Below are positions 1-11,789 of a DNA stretch of 64,000 nt, piece after piece. The DNA lies in the NCBI RefSeq assembly GCF_002288925.2, contig NW_022098021.1, positions 7,981,966-8,045,965 on the forward strand, given 5' to 3'. Numbering within the stretch: the first letter of the stretch is position 1; the number at the start of each line of letters is the position of its first letter. The translations under genes and the position numbers were made by a program. Source of the DNA: Delphinapterus leucas (lineage: Eukaryota > Chordata > Mammalia > Artiodactyla > Monodontidae). A model generated the notes under the pieces. It saw only the letters and a program-made list of their open reading frames with translations. It searched no databases and had not been told where the DNA came from.

Positions 1-210
1 CAAGTCCTACTGCCGCAGAGAAAAGCAAAATGCTTTGTGACCACCTACAGGGGTGGGATAGGGAGGGTGGGAGGGAGGGAGGGAGACGCAAGAGGGAAGA
101 GATATGGGGATATATGTAAATGTATAGCTGATTCACTTTGTTATAAAGCAGAAACTAACCCACCATTGTAAAGCAATTATACTACAATAAAGACGTTAAA
201 AAAAAAAAGA
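1..210 (+). mobile_element. LINE-1 3' end (young cetartiodactyl type), cut by window edge
   Basis: This is the end of an L1 3' UTR. It aligns by eye with positions 52150-52363 of the long L1 in this window: the GGGTGGGATAGGGAGGGTGGGAGG purine-rich stretch (here 50-85), GCTGATTCACTTTGTTATA, an AATAAA signal near 187 and an A-rich tail to about 208. The element continues to the left of the window, so its length is unknown. Confidence 0.88.
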
Positions 211-275
211 ATGTGTGACCTCTAATGCTTTTCTGACGTTCTCACCTCAAATTGTAACTTCTTTCCAGATGCCTG

Positions 276-528
276 CTGGTTTCCACTCTTTTCTTTTTGT
301 TTTGTTTTTGTTTTTTGTTTTTGCAGTACACGGGCCTCTCACCGTTGCGGCCTCTCCCGTTGCGGAGCACAGGCCCCGGACGCGCACGCTCAGTGGCCAT
401 GGCTCACGGGCCCAGCCACTCCACAGCATGTGGGATCTTCCCGGAACGGGGCATGAACCCATGTCCCCTGCATCGGCAGGCGGACTCTCAACCACTGCGC
501 CACCAGGGAAGCCCTGGTTTTCACTCTT
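276..528 (-). mobile_element. CHR-family SINE, short subtype, with target-site duplication
   Basis: A tRNA-derived SINE on the minus strand. Its 5' end is at about 514 (reverse complement of GGGCTTCCCTGG) and its A-rich tail shows as the T-rich stretch 291-323. It is flanked by 15-bp repeats, ctggtttccactctt at 276-290 and ctggttttcactctt at 514-528, with one mismatch. Such short elements are transcribed by RNA polymerase III from internal A and B boxes and moved by L1 proteins. Several open frames cross it; none is a gene. Confidence 0.93.
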
Positions 529-1084
529 AAAACTGACAAACCAATTTCTCTTTTTTCTTTACTTATAAAATTAAAATGTCTAATCCTTTTCCTCTGAGCT
601 AGGTGGAGTTTCCATAAAATGAAAATGTATTTTCCAGAAGAACCCTGTCTTCCCCGTAATGCATCACGGTGAACATCTTCCAAAGATGTCGCCATCTCCC
701 AAGTCGGTGCTTCCATAAGGGTTTCACTGTGTCTCCCCACTTCCCGACTACCCCCCCCCTTCACTGTGCCAAAGTGCTTATCATGGCACCTAAGAACGTT
801 CAGTCTGAGGCAAACTTCAAGGAAGACTAACCCGTAATTGTGGACTGCAGCCACAACTTTCCCCTCCCCTTTAATCCCTCTTTTTCTTACTCTGGTCTGT
901 ATTTTAGTTTGTTTACTCATCTTGGAAATTGTTGTGTGCTGGGTTTATAATCCACATGTGAATTCATATCGCTTTTTGCCTTAGAGTTCAGAAGGAACGT
1001 ACATTTTCCCCCAACCTTTGATATGTCTAATACATTCTTATGCAACTCGGAAAAAAAAAAAAAAACTCCCCTTATATCCACCGT
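529..1084. other. Single-copy DNA with an A15 run
   Basis: No family recognised and no supported gene. It contains an uninterrupted run of 15 A at 1051-1065, directly before a GC-rich block. Confidence 0.5.
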
Positions 1085-1345
1085 CACCTCTGTGTCCGCC
1101 CACGCCAGCCGCCGCCGCCGCCGCCACACCCTCCCTTGCCCGTCTCTCTCCTCCTCCCCAGCCACGCACCTCTTTTCCCTCCCACCTCACCTCCTCCGTG
1201 TCAGCAGCCACCATCGGGCACCCCGAGCCCTGCACTGTGCACTTCCTGCCGCGTGGGCATTTCCCCCGGCGGTGAATCAGTGTCACTCAGCCTTCCTGCC
1301 CCGTCCAGGAGCTTCCCTGCTTCCTACTCCTTGTTGACGGGGTGT
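1085..1345. other. GC-rich, CpG-containing block with a short GCC repeat
   Basis: Pyrimidine-rich, GC-rich sequence with about five GCC units near 1110-1125 and several CpGs, set in AT-rich surroundings. Open frames on both strands here are short and low in complexity, as expected from biased composition. No core promoter motif or recognised gene is visible, so I describe it only as a compositional island. Confidence 0.45.
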
Positions 1346-2744
1346 GTAACCTTCTAGCTAGCGCCACCCCACGACCCGGCGATCATCACGAGGCGCACAC
1401 AGATGGGCCAGCTGAGGTAGCTGTCTTAGCGGGCCAAGCTTAGGCTGCTGTTAAGTTCCTTCCATGTCATTTGTTTTTATCTTTGCTCTATTCCAAAGGA
1501 CTGTACTGTCACATCTAATTGCCTCATTAATATCTGAAAATGGTGTCCATTTCTTTAAAAAAAAAAAAAGGGTATCACTGGTTTCTTCCACTTGTTTCAT
1601 CTGTTTTGGATTTAAATAAAATCTTTGCAATTGCTTTTCCAAATAGCATTCCTGGACTTTTGAGAGCTAACTCTCTACCTGTGATTCCATGTGGTTTCAG
1701 CATGAGAGGAACGTCAGGAGTGAGTGATTCTGGTAAGCCAAAGTTATCACAGGTAGCTGGAATGCCTCGTTGCACCTCAATATTTTTGTCAAACTGAGAA
1801 TTTCTGTTTCTTATTCTATAACATCCGCAAGGATGCTTTGTTCTTAAAAACAATAGCAGTTGGAAACAACAACCCTTTTAAAAACTGGTCATTGATATTT
1901 TCTAATATGAGATTGGAATGTGGATATGCTGTTTCTTTTCAAAAAATCACTGAGCTCAAGCTCAGAGTTTTCTGTATCATTTCTTTCAGCTGAAGTGATC
2001 CTTCCCGTCCACCTCACAACAACAGGTTTATTTGGGAGGCTAACCAAGTGTGCACTTCAACCTCCAGGGGACAGTCTCTCTGCTGCTCTGACCAGGGCTT
2101 GCTCTTTGCAGCGGCCCTTATGGGCCGGCACCTCTAGGTGTCCAGCATGACCCTGGCCAGCGTCGGTGCAGCACCCAGCTCTGCCATCCCATCGTCCTTT
2201 TGTGGGGACATTTTTCATGAAAAAGGGGTATGGCTCAGGGAAAGGAGTTCCGTTACCAAATGAGGGTTTATTCAGACCACCACAAACATCCTCACGTCTT
2301 TTCACTAATGCACACAGCTGGGATTCAAGCTGAATTGAGCTTCCTGAATATTCTTCTTGTCCTGGGTACTGGCCCTGCAGCAGTGTAAGATGGGGCTTAA
2401 AACTGAGTTAAAAACCGGGCAATTTCAAAGTAAGGAATTAATGACCGTTAGATTGCCATAATGAGGATACGCAGAGGGCTTATCAAACGATGCACATAAA
2501 TGTTTGAAAATGAAGGACAGTGACCATGAAGTGACTGGCAAAAATAAATAGAACTCGTACCTTTTCCAACTAGGAGAATGAAACGTTATTTCAATTTCAA
2601 GTCTGGACATCCAAAAGCTAATCCCTTCTAAAGACGCAGGTAAATTTCTTTTTAAAAAATGGTGTCACTGCCATAACATCTCCCTGAGAGCTCCTGCATG
2701 CCCATGACCCCGGGTGAAAGCCAGTCAGGGCCTTCCAAACATCT
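1346..2744. other. Single-copy DNA, nothing recognised
   Basis: Mixed-composition DNA with an A-run near 1558-1569. I recognise no repeat family and no open frame with protein-like content. Confidence 0.45.
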
Positions 2745-3225
2745 TTTCGAACAAAGCCTCATCCTGTTATTCCACTGGCTAAAATCCTTCCCAGAGTTCC
2801 TCACTGCCTGCTGGATAAAGTCCAAGCTCCTTCTTCCGACAGGCCCCACCTTTCACCATCCGCCCCCTCACTGCTCGGACCCTGTGACACGTCACAGGCC
2901 CTAGAACGTGGGTTCTTCTGATGGATCACACTGACTTTCTCCACCAGCCTATTCCTTCTGGAATGCCATTTCCTGCCTCTTCTCCCCCTCCAACTTACTC
3001 ATTCTTCACTATTCCACTCAGACATCCTCCAGGGAACTTCCAGGGCTGGGCTGGGCTGGGCTACGCACCTCTCCCACAGCACTGGAGCATTTGTCACAGC
3101 ATCAATTTGTCTATTCTCTTGTCTGTCTACACCACAAGGCTGCATGTCCCATGGGGGCAAGGACGGTGTTTTAACGCACTATATCCCAGTATCTGGCATG
3201 AAAATATTTGTTGAATGGATAAACC
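2745..3225 (+). mobile_element. L2 LINE, 3' end
   Basis: Matches the familiar L2 3' end: text equivalent to CTCCACTGGCTAAAATCCTTCCC and a 'needs no more than a few days of drift' series of motifs including CTTCTGGAATGCCATTTCC, ACACCACAAGGCTGCATGTCCC with GGGGGCAAGGACGG, then AAAATATTTGTTGAATGGAT at the very end (3205-3225). It carries a CTGGG pentamer array (about 3044-3062) as a local expansion. Old, diverged and 5'-truncated. Confidence 0.82.
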
Positions 3226-4269
3226 ATTCGATGCTATATAGGAATGGCATGCTGGGTTCAGTGCCTCTTGAGGGTCTCTTGAGAATAAACAGGAATAGGC
3301 GATGAACAGGTAAGGCTATGGGACAAAGTGAGTACGAGTTTGCTTGACAACAGTTCCCATCCCAGTGCGGCAAACTGTAGCACAATCAGGAAAATAAGAG
3401 TGACTAGTCACCATGCTAGGATTAAAGGAAGAGCTGGTGGACCAAGAACGCACTGGAGATACATCCAATACCACGCTTAGGGGGTGGCGTGATCCGAAGT
3501 GGCACGCAGCTGGGCTCAAGCCTTGGGGGTCTTCAGTCCCACATCTGAGTGGGGCTGTAGGAGCCCAGCAGTGAGGACGGTGTTCTTGGAGACTTCTCCA
3601 AAGACACGTCCTCTGAGGAGAATAGCACCGCACAGAGGAGAGTTTGATTAACGTACTCTGTTTCCATTTGTAACTGAAAAAGGTGATTGAGCATAACTTC
3701 AAGTAGTCCACAAAGTGGGATAAAAAGGGGCCAGAAAGTTATACAGGTCTAGAAACCAAAATAAGGTTAGTCCTGAGTGCTATCCAGCTCCAAGGAGATG
3801 AATGGCTGTGGGAAGTGTTTGAAGACAATTCAAAGCATGGACCTATCCCATTTGGGGGCACTCTATAGCCCTGGCATAACTACTGGGGTACTTAGAAAGT
3901 GTACATGTTGGCCACACTTCTCTAAAGTGTTCTAGAGACGCTTGGAGATTCCAGCAGCTGTGGTTCGGGGGAGGCGCTGAAAAGGTGAAAGTCTCCCAGA
4001 AGAATGGGGTGGGGGTCTGTTCGGAGTATCAGAGTTGCCCCCCCAGAGCTCCTGCCATTCTACTGTCACTATCAGGCTGATTTATTTGTCCTTAGCTAAA
4101 TCGGGGAGCGGTGGGGGAAAAGCAAAATCCCATCTTGGTTGGCGATTCAGTAAGTCAGTGTACAGCAACCCTGAGCTTATCTAGAATCATGCAACCATGG
4201 GAGAGAAATACAGAAATGTTATAACTCAGAAACTTTGACTCCAAAGTTGCCAGCTTACCAGGCTCCTCT
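3226..4269. other. Single-copy DNA, nothing recognised
   Basis: No recognised repeat. A 131-codon minus-strand frame (3316-3711) has no protein-like features and I treat it as chance. Confidence 0.45.
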
Positions 4270-4880
4270 GGAAATCTGACCCAACTACCCACTCACCCTT
4301 GAAACCCTCCACTCATTTCCCTGAACCCACTCTCTCTTGGTTCTCTTCCCAACTCTCTGGCGACTCTTCACCAGAGCTCATTATGGGCTCTTCTTACTCT
4401 GCCCCATGTCCCGCCTCCCTACATCTCTGCCCCTGGGCCCTTTTCCTCTTTTCACTCTACGCTTGGCCGCTGGGCAAGCTCACACATAGCCTGACTTCAG
4501 CTTACCATCTGTATGTTGATGACTCCCAAATATTTTTTCCTTTCTAGGTCTCTGTTCTAGATCCCTGGCTAACAGAACCATCTAGCTGAATGTTCCTCAG
4601 GCACCTCAAATTCAGCATTTCCTTTGTTTCCTCTTACCACCCAAACATATGCCCTCAGCCCTGCCTTTCCCGGGAAAAGCAGTGAATGAAGTCACCTGGA
4701 ATCCTGCACCTTCCTTTGCCTTCTCCTGAGTCTAGTATCAAACAGCAAGTTCTCTTGCTTTTGCCTCTGAAATCATCACTCTTAGTCTTTCTACTCCTGG
4801 ACCAGTAAAAGTCAGCTTCTTTTCTGGCTTCCTACCTCCATCATCACGCTCTTCTGCTCTATCTCTACTGCTACTTTTGT
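4270..4880 (+). mobile_element. L2 LINE fragment from the reverse transcriptase region
   Basis: A plus-strand frame at 4299-4547 ends in HLYVDDSQIFF, which corresponds to the YxDD catalytic box of the L2/CR1-type reverse transcriptase, preceded by LFLFSLYAWPLG. The frame then stops at 4547 and the following DNA (CTCAGGCACCTCAAATTCAGC) keeps L2-like character without an open frame. It is a dead fragment. The same element may extend weakly to about 5110. Confidence 0.75.
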
Positions 4881-5858
4881 GAATTTTCTAATGTAACATT
4901 TGAGAAGTGGCTTTCTGGTTGAAGTGCAATGTTTCCCAGCTCTCAGACCCTCTCGCAGGACCACATCTTCTTGCATATGGGCTCCCACGATTGTTAACTT
5001 CCTGCTGCTTTCCCACTTTTTTTTTTTCCTACAACACTCCTGCCCTACTACTTTTCTTGTACTTCCCTTGCCATGAATTGCAAGCCTACATCAGACCATC
5101 ATGAACCTGAAGGTGAGCAAATGTGACTTTTTTTTGAATACTGAACTCAACTTTGCTCTTGAGAACAGATTACTCAATCTTTCCCATTTTGACATATTCA
5201 ATTTAATCCAGGGACTTTTTTCAGCTACACTCCAATGTTATTTTCTCAGTCACTGTCAAGTTCAAGGCTTATCGTGAACTTAAATCTTGTTTCCCAGGGT
5301 TTCTTTTCTTTCTGCTTTCTTTCACCTGACTTTCTTTTTGGAGGTGACATTAAGTGCCTGGGGGAGAAGAAGGCTAATGTACTGTCTGGCACCAGGAAAG
5401 GGGTTTCTTGCTCCAAGTAGCCATGACTGCCTGTCCCTGCAGTGTCTGCTGAGCATGGCTTAGTGGCCTGGGCGTTAGGTGTCTGAGGCTGGGCTCCATC
5501 AGGTTATGGCCATGGTCTTTACCACTGTCCTCTGTACCTTCCTAGTCCTGACCTCGGACCCCCTCTGGGTCACTCTTCCTCTCAGAATTCCGAAGTCTCC
5601 TTGAAGGTCTGGGAATGCTAGACGACCTTCTGTACCCCTGTGGGAAGCAGTGGGCCCGTGAGGCTCCTCAGCCTGGCCCCGAGCCGAGCTGCCCCGCCTC
5701 CTCTACCGCTACGAGCAGTGCCACACCAGACCTGCAATAAGCCCTCAGAATAACCAACTCTCAACACATTTTACTTATTTTCTATGAGTTTACAAATCTT
5801 TCATTTGAAGAGATGTCTTCAGCAGTGATAACCCAGGCTCAGTGGTTCCCACACTGTT
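4881..5858. other. Single-copy DNA, nothing recognised
   Basis: Pyrimidine-rich to about 5340, then GC-richer sequence to 5760. No gene or named repeat recognised. Confidence 0.45.
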
Positions 5859-6548
5859 GTGTGTAATTTTAGGACGCATGTGTATCTAAATGGCCACACA
5901 TCTCAGATACGGATCTTTCCGTTTCAATTTATTGTTGAAGCTGTCAGTCTGATGGGAAAAGAATCCCAGTCAAACCTGGGATTCTCCCACTTTGGGCTCA
6001 GGGTCTTAGCTAAGTTTCAGGGGCTTTACAAAAGGATCCAGAAGGCCACATGGTCCTCAGTGTCACCTGTCTGGATAGTGTCCACTGTCATGTCCACTGT
6101 CGCACTGCGGCCACAGTTGTTGGACCAGGGATGTCCCTGGGTCCCATCTTCTGGTCCCCTTTCAGTTCCATCGATACGCCACGCCTCAGACACAAAGCAA
6201 CCAGCGCTGGATTTTCAGCTAGTCTGGGCTGCATGGAAGTTTTTGGAGGCTAAGGTGACATCTTTTTGGATACTCCTTTTATCCATCTATATTTTGGAGT
6301 CTGGTCACTTCCCAGGGATTCCGCAGGAGATAGGGCACAGGTTCCCTCTTCATATGGTCCCCACAGACCTCCCAGGGCTTGACCCGGACGGTGGGGTCTC
6401 TTCCAGAGACCCACAGACATTGGCCCTCACACCCTCCTCTCTTCCACCCTGGAGAGGATCACTGCAGGTGTGGAGTGGAGAGATCTTGCTCTTACCCGGC
6501 AGGCTTTCTCCCAAATCTTTTAAAGCCAAAGGCTTTTCTATTCCCTAG
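5859..6548 (+). other. Unexplained 229-codon open frame in single-copy DNA
   Basis: This is the longest open frame that does not lie in a recognised repeat. The deduced protein shows no family I know, no signal peptide and no clear domain; one stretch (about residues 131-148, WILLLSIYILESGHF) is hydrophobic. The frame starts at an ATG without an obvious Kozak context. About 310 bp downstream is a canonical AATAAA (6858-6863), and two donor-like sites, GAG|GTGAGT near 6672 and CAG|GTAAGA near 6741, lie between. It may be chance, a decayed retroelement or LTR, or part of an unknown transcript. I do not call it a gene. Confidence 0.25.
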
Positions 6549-6857
6549 GCTTTTGCAACTCCAAAGGCAGAAATACACTCTCTTCCCCTCAGCCCTCCGT
6601 GGTCACTTCTCTTCGCTGAGCGTTCGGGTCACACCCAGTCTCACTGCGGAGGCAGCTGCCTGGCTCCTGAGGTGAGTGGGCCCTTCACTGCGTCTGGAGG
6701 GTTACGCTACGCCCATAAGGACTGCGCCTGGAAAGGACAGGTAAGATCCTCTCTTGGGAGGGACGCACTGTGTACTCTAGACCTTCAGTGTTTTGTTACA
6801 CTGTTGAGCCAGGGCTACACAGCCTGTCCAGCATCTATGGAAACCATCACAGGATCC

Positions 6858-6863
6858 AATAAA
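6858..6863 (+). promoter_or_regulatory. Possible polyadenylation signal AATAAA
   Basis: AATAAA in CCAATAAAAGAGCTGG, followed by a (CT)n tract. The wording resembles the U3/R boundary of some class I LTRs, but I could not define LTR ends, so its use as a signal is only a possibility. Confidence 0.3.
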
Positions 6864-6884
6864 AGAGCTGGCCTCGTTCTCCAT

Positions 6885-6904
6885 CTCTCTCTCTCTCTCT
6901 CTCT
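6885..6904 (+). repeat. (CT)10 microsatellite
   Basis: Ten uninterrupted CT dinucleotides. Confidence 0.95.
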
Positions 6905-7354
6905 CCTTCTCCCTTTTACTATTTGGTATTAAAAGCCTCTGAGGTGAGGCTCTGCATGAAAGGGAACACAGAGAACATCATGGAAAATGAGGTCAGGTGG
7001 CAACCAGAGGCCAGGTTTTGCCCTTGCAGCTGGATATCTGCTCTGCTCACCCAGGAAAGATGAATATGGAGATCATGTGCTTCTAAGAGGAGGAAAAAAG
7101 AGAAGTAGGTGTAACATCCCATGGCCCAGGGGAGCTGCTAAGTATTTCTCTCAAGAAGTGCCTGCAATTGCTCATGGATTTAAAAACATGAGTGAAAATG
7201 CTCCAAACCACTCAAAGCAATCAGAGAACAGACTGGAGAGGAGACCCCCGAGCAGCAGGCTGGGACCCCTGGAAAAGACAGGTGTTTCCTCAAGGGAGCT
7301 GCTCCTCGCCGCCACCCACCCCCCGCCGCCGCCTCTTGCTGGGCAGCAAGCTGA
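6905..7354. other. Single-copy DNA, nothing recognised
   Basis: Contains a 130-codon plus-strand frame (6987-7379) that runs into a MIR and has a proline/alanine-rich low-complexity end. Not supported as a gene. Confidence 0.4.
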
Positions 7355-7590
7355 CACCTACGGAGCGCTTGCTTCCTAAGAGCCCCGCACGGACTAACCC
7401 ATTTAACCTTCACGACAACTCTATGACGTAGAGACTACTATGATCATCTTCATTTTCTCAGAGGAGGAAAATGGGATGCCGAGAGGTCACTAGCCCGAGA
7501 CCGCCCAGCAGGCTGCAGCAGTGCTGGGACGCGAGCCCAGGCAGGAGCAGCCTGTCTCCTGGTCTAAACTCAACGACATGCCACCGTACC
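7355..7590 (-). mobile_element. MIR SINE, antisense
   Basis: Reads as the reverse complement of MIR: CCATTTAACCTTCACGACAACTCTATGA, then TCATTTTCTCAGAGGAGGAAAATGGGA, then the region corresponding to 'GGGACGCGAGCCCAGGCAG'. Old and diverged. Confidence 0.8.
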
Positions 7591-9249
7591 TTTCCTTCGT
7601 GTGTGGCATCGTGGTCTGCAAAGAGCTTGCCCTGGTCCCTGCTCCTAAGAGGCAGCGGGCAGCTCGGACTTGGGGAATCAGCTCTTCAAGCTCTTGCAGA
7701 GGAGAATGAATTTACATCACTCAGTCATCCCCGCTGCCAACCACCCTCTCCCAAACCTGACTCCAGGCCAGCCCAAAGCTGCCCCAAAGCATTGATTCTG
7801 GTTTGAAATCTTGTGTTTTGTCTTCAAATTCAGGCAAGTTTGTAACAAGTTTGTAACATAGTGTGTCCACGTTTATCTTTGCACTCCCCCCAAATTGAAA
7901 AACGGCAACAGGTTCAGGTGGACAGACTGGGCACAGGCACAGAAAACAAGATCTGCATCTCTGAAGGATGAAAAGTCTGGGCAAACAGGGTAGACAGCAC
8001 AGAGAGCAGCTCCATCCCCCAGTGACAGATGGAGGCCTGAGCTTCGGGGGTCCCAGCGTAAGCTTGACGCACAGCACCCAACACTCTGCCCCTCAAGCCT
8101 AGCCTTGGAGACTGGAGCACGTGCCGGGCCTCCCCCGCAGGGCACCACGCCAGTGCTCTCTGCGTCACACCAGACACACCACGGGAGGGTGGCACAGCAT
8201 GCCTGGGCATGAACGTTCTCCTGACTTAATCACCCCCGGCCTCTGCAGGCCGATGCTGCCCGGAACCTTCCCTGCCCTTAGAGCTGTGAACCCAAGCAAG
8301 GCTCAGACACCCAGGGGTCTCTTAGCATCAGGCTACAGGAACAATTCTGCAATTCTAACAATATTTAACTGACTACTTTAGGCAAATTTCCACATTTTAC
8401 CTAGTGGTTCGTGTGCCCACAACCTTCTGCCACTTAAATCCAGACCCAAGCACCCTGCTTTTTTGGGAAGCATGGGGATGGCATTATAGTACCGGGGTTA
8501 TGAGCACAGGGGATCTGGGAAACCAGATGAGACGCTGTGTGGAGTAGCAATTTCCACAGCACTGTGGACGTGGCTCAACACACAAGCCACTGGCAGTCAC
8601 CCACGTCCCCAAAGCCCTGGACCTCAAGCCCCGCATAGCTGTCTCTCCCGCCGTCTGAGTGGCAAGGGCCAGCAGTTGGAGAAATGGTTCAACAGTTCTT
8701 AGTCCCCTTGTGCTGAGCCATGTGTCCAGGCTGGAAGGAGTTGTGCTCCGCCAGCTGTCACTCTCCAGGGTCACCAGACACCAGAGACCTTCCAATCCAC
8801 TGCTCCTTAGGGGCAGAGGGACGATAGTATGGGTACCTTGAGGGTGTGACTGGTGCATCACTTAGAGCCAGAGGCCAAACTAGGGACCACAGCGGGAGTC
8901 AGTGGCATGCCCATATTTTGATATGCCCTTGAACAAAAACAGAAACCACTTGAGGTGCTTTAATCTCTTCCGGCCATAATGTATTTCAGGAATTTTCCTT
9001 TATACGACCCAGCAAAAAAATTACTTATGTCGAACCAAAACACACGCTTATAAGCAATTAAAATCATCACAATTACTCGTATCTTGCTAGCACACTCTTT
9101 AAAAGTATGCTGTCGAGACACTACATCTTCGGATTACAATCTCATAAAACAACCTTTCTCTGTACTCATCCCCAGGGGTAGCATGACAGTGTGGCTTTGT
9201 CTGAGTAGCTGTGCCAGCAGCGAGCTGGCCTTGGAGGGCATGGTCTCGC
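7591..9249. other. Single-copy DNA, nothing recognised
   Basis: GC-richer DNA with several overlapping frames of 80-125 codons on both strands (for example 8484-8861 minus). None has recognisable protein content, and overlapping frames on both strands are expected from composition. Confidence 0.45.
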
Positions 9250-9460
9250 ATTACTGCAGGGTGGCAGGCTCTGTGTAGGTCAAACCTGGCCCTGCCTTCC
9301 AAAGGGTATGTAATTTTGGGCAGATTCCTTCACCTTGCTAAGGCAATATCTTCATCTGTAGAATGGGCACAATAATATCTCACCTATAGGACTGCTGCAT
9401 GATGCAAGTTTAGGACCAAGGACACAGCCAGCATTCAATAGCTTTTATTTGTATTTTTAC
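9250..9460 (+). mobile_element. MIR SINE
   Basis: Contains the MIR core in order: TAATTTTGGGCAGATTCCTTCACCTTGC, TCTTCATCTGTAGAATGGGCACAATAATA, then CAGCCAGCATTCAATAGC at the 3' side. Diverged, plus orientation. Confidence 0.8.
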
Positions 9461-9534
9461 TGCCCAAAGTCCTACAGTTACTAAGATGCACGGAAGGGGG
9501 TTGCTCTTACACTCTTGTGCTGTTATTTTTTAAC

Positions 9535-9640
9535 TTTTTTTACGTTGTAAAATAAAACATACAGAAAAGTGCATAAATCCATGCCATTTAACAAATATCT
9601 GTAAAACCAGTACTTGTGTACCCACTGCCGAGGTCAAGGA
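9535..9640 (-). mobile_element. Possible old L1 3' UTR remnant
   Basis: The stretch GTAAAATAAAACATACAGAAAAGTGCATAAATC followed by GTGTACCCACTGCCGAGGTCAAGG resembles antisense old L1 3' UTR wording. Identity is low and the boundaries are guesses. Confidence 0.35.
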
Positions 9641-10070
9641 AAGGATATCCGTGGCATCCGCGGAGTACCCTGTGGGTCCCACCCCTCCCCTGCCTTCCAT
9701 CCTGGGCCCTCCCCTGCCGGCCAGGAGCCCTTCCCCCCAGCATTCGGCCTCCTTCCCATGGCTCCCAAGCAGAGCTGGTGTGGCTCTCTGGAAAGGAAAC
9801 CTCCACCAGCACAGCACCCGGAGCTTCGGAGGCTCCCCGAGGACCTGCTCTCCCATCCCCACACCTGACACAGATGCGGGTGGGTCAGCTCCCCACAGGC
9901 AGTGGCTCTTTTTCAACTACACAGAGTGACGAGCTTGCCTAGGAAGTCACCATCCAATTCTTTATTTCTGTGTCTTCCGCCCATCTTTCCTGATCAGAGA
10001 GCAAGTTCTGTTGGTTCTTTTTTCTCCTAATGTCTCTAGGCTCCTTCCTGTGACCCCGTCACGGGAGCAC
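9641..10070. other. GC-rich single-copy DNA up to the first gap
   Basis: Overlapping frames exist on all strands (9530-9942), which reflects GC content rather than coding. Nothing recognised. Confidence 0.4.
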
Positions 10071-10170
10071 NNNNNNNNNNNNNNNNNNNNNNNNNNNNNN
10101 NNNNNNNNNNNNNNNNNNNNNNNNNNNNNNNNNNNNNNNNNNNNNNNNNNNNNNNNNNNNNNNNNNNNNN
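10071..10170. other. Assembly gap of 100 N
   Basis: Exactly 100 N, the usual placeholder for a gap of unknown size. The sequence on its left ends in CCCCGTCACGGGAGCAC. Confidence 0.99.
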
Positions 10171-11789
10171 TTTCTATCAAATCTTAATGCTCGTTTGCTC
10201 TTGACCTTTAGAATATTAATTCTTGAGTTTCGTTTAATCTTGTTTTTGACTTTATTCTCACGAACAAAGTTTATCTCAGGATAAAGCTGTCCATTTTGAA
10301 AAGCTTCTCCTTCATTCTCTCATTCAGTATTAACAGAGCACCTCTGTGAACACCAGGGCAGTGGCAGGCACCAGGCCCAGGCCCTGACATTTGGATGTAG
10401 GATTTTCTGGGTGGGGCAGGGGCAGTGGATGATCCCTCAAGGCCACCCCAGCCCCTGGTCCAGTGCACAGCCCCCAGTAACCATTCTACTACAGGAGTTC
10501 TTGGGCTACTGGAACTAGGATCCTGGGTAACATCCTACAGCTGGATAATAACCTTGATTATGCAAACCTTGACTTGGGGAATTCTTTAAGAAGTAATCCT
10601 GAGAACTCAGTATCACAAATCCCTCATTCCTGACCCATCTTGGTAGTATTTCTGTAAATGTACTGTACTACAGATGATGTCAGCTATCTGGGCAAAACTA
10701 CGCAGCCCTGAGCGGTAAGCACCAGCGAGAGATGCCAGCATTACACCAAGCAGAGGAGGCTTCAGGAAAGCCCAGCCCTTGGAGAGCCCGAATCACCCAC
10801 GGAGTCTGAGAGTCACTATATGAGCATTCACTCTTCTACGTCCTGGGCACACCTAGTAATCACTCAAGTAGGTCAATATAAATAAGGGCCTTTTCAAGGA
10901 GCAAATCCTTGGAATACAGCAACTGTTTAGTAAAAGCTTACTGAGTTAAAGTTGAGTCGTATAAGGCTATGCTTTCTTGGCATTAAAACTGATAACTGAA
11001 GAATGCAGATCGTTAACAAGATATTTTGGCAATAACCAATAACCAGCAAAAATTCTGAATTCTTACTATATCTGATCATGAATTTCAAGAGTTGAAAGCA
11101 AAAACTTAGAGGTACAGAGAGGTACTGTGTCCAGATGCAAAACTATTTTCCTATGAAAGTACAAAAAGTACTATGATACTTTTTCTAAAAATCTATGAGA
11201 ACAGTGAAATTTATTCAAAATTAGTCAGGTGAATTGTATTCATTATTCCCCTAGATTATCTTCCTGTTAATTTAGTAAATGAGAAAATTATCTTTTTGGT
11301 GAATTAAACATCTTGTTAAGGTTACTGTATGATCTTTTACATAGTTAAGACCAAGCCAAATCAAACACAGACAGATGGAGCCATCACATCTAATCTCATT
11401 AGTGCACAATTAAAGGTACCAAGAGAGGTGGCCAGAGCACTCTACATATTAGAGCTTCTTTTAACAGGAAACAGAACTTAGTTCATAATATGTCAAACCT
11501 TCAAACTGACTTGCTGGGGTGGGTATGGTGAAGAAAACAGAAACACAAGTGTTCAGAGCTCTCCGTTACACGTTGGCCTGTAAAATCACTGCAGAATTTG
11601 TAGTGCGTAGTACTCGAGTTAGATCTTATTCTTCCTACCACCCAATGCATTCATTCTCATGTGTGTTCACACAAACACGTGCATACGAAGTCAAGTCTAA
11701 GTTAAAGGAGCGGGAGGATGAGAGCAGGAGTAAGCGGGGACAAAATGCGGAAGGCATGGAAGCGAGGGTATAGAGGATTAAGGGATTTC
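10171..11789. other. Single-copy DNA, nothing recognised
   Basis: AT-rich after 10500. A weak L2/MIR-like phrase (about 10310-10390, 'CAGTGGCAGGCACCAGGC') is too short to assign. No supported gene. Confidence 0.4.

Noticed and set aside
215..568. Frames through SINEs (also 29004-29443, 31324-31758, 33433-33910, 54940-55353)
   Set aside because: The same protein fragments, such as ..AEHR..RTRRLSGHGSRAQPL.., recur at each SINE, so they are translations of the repeat.
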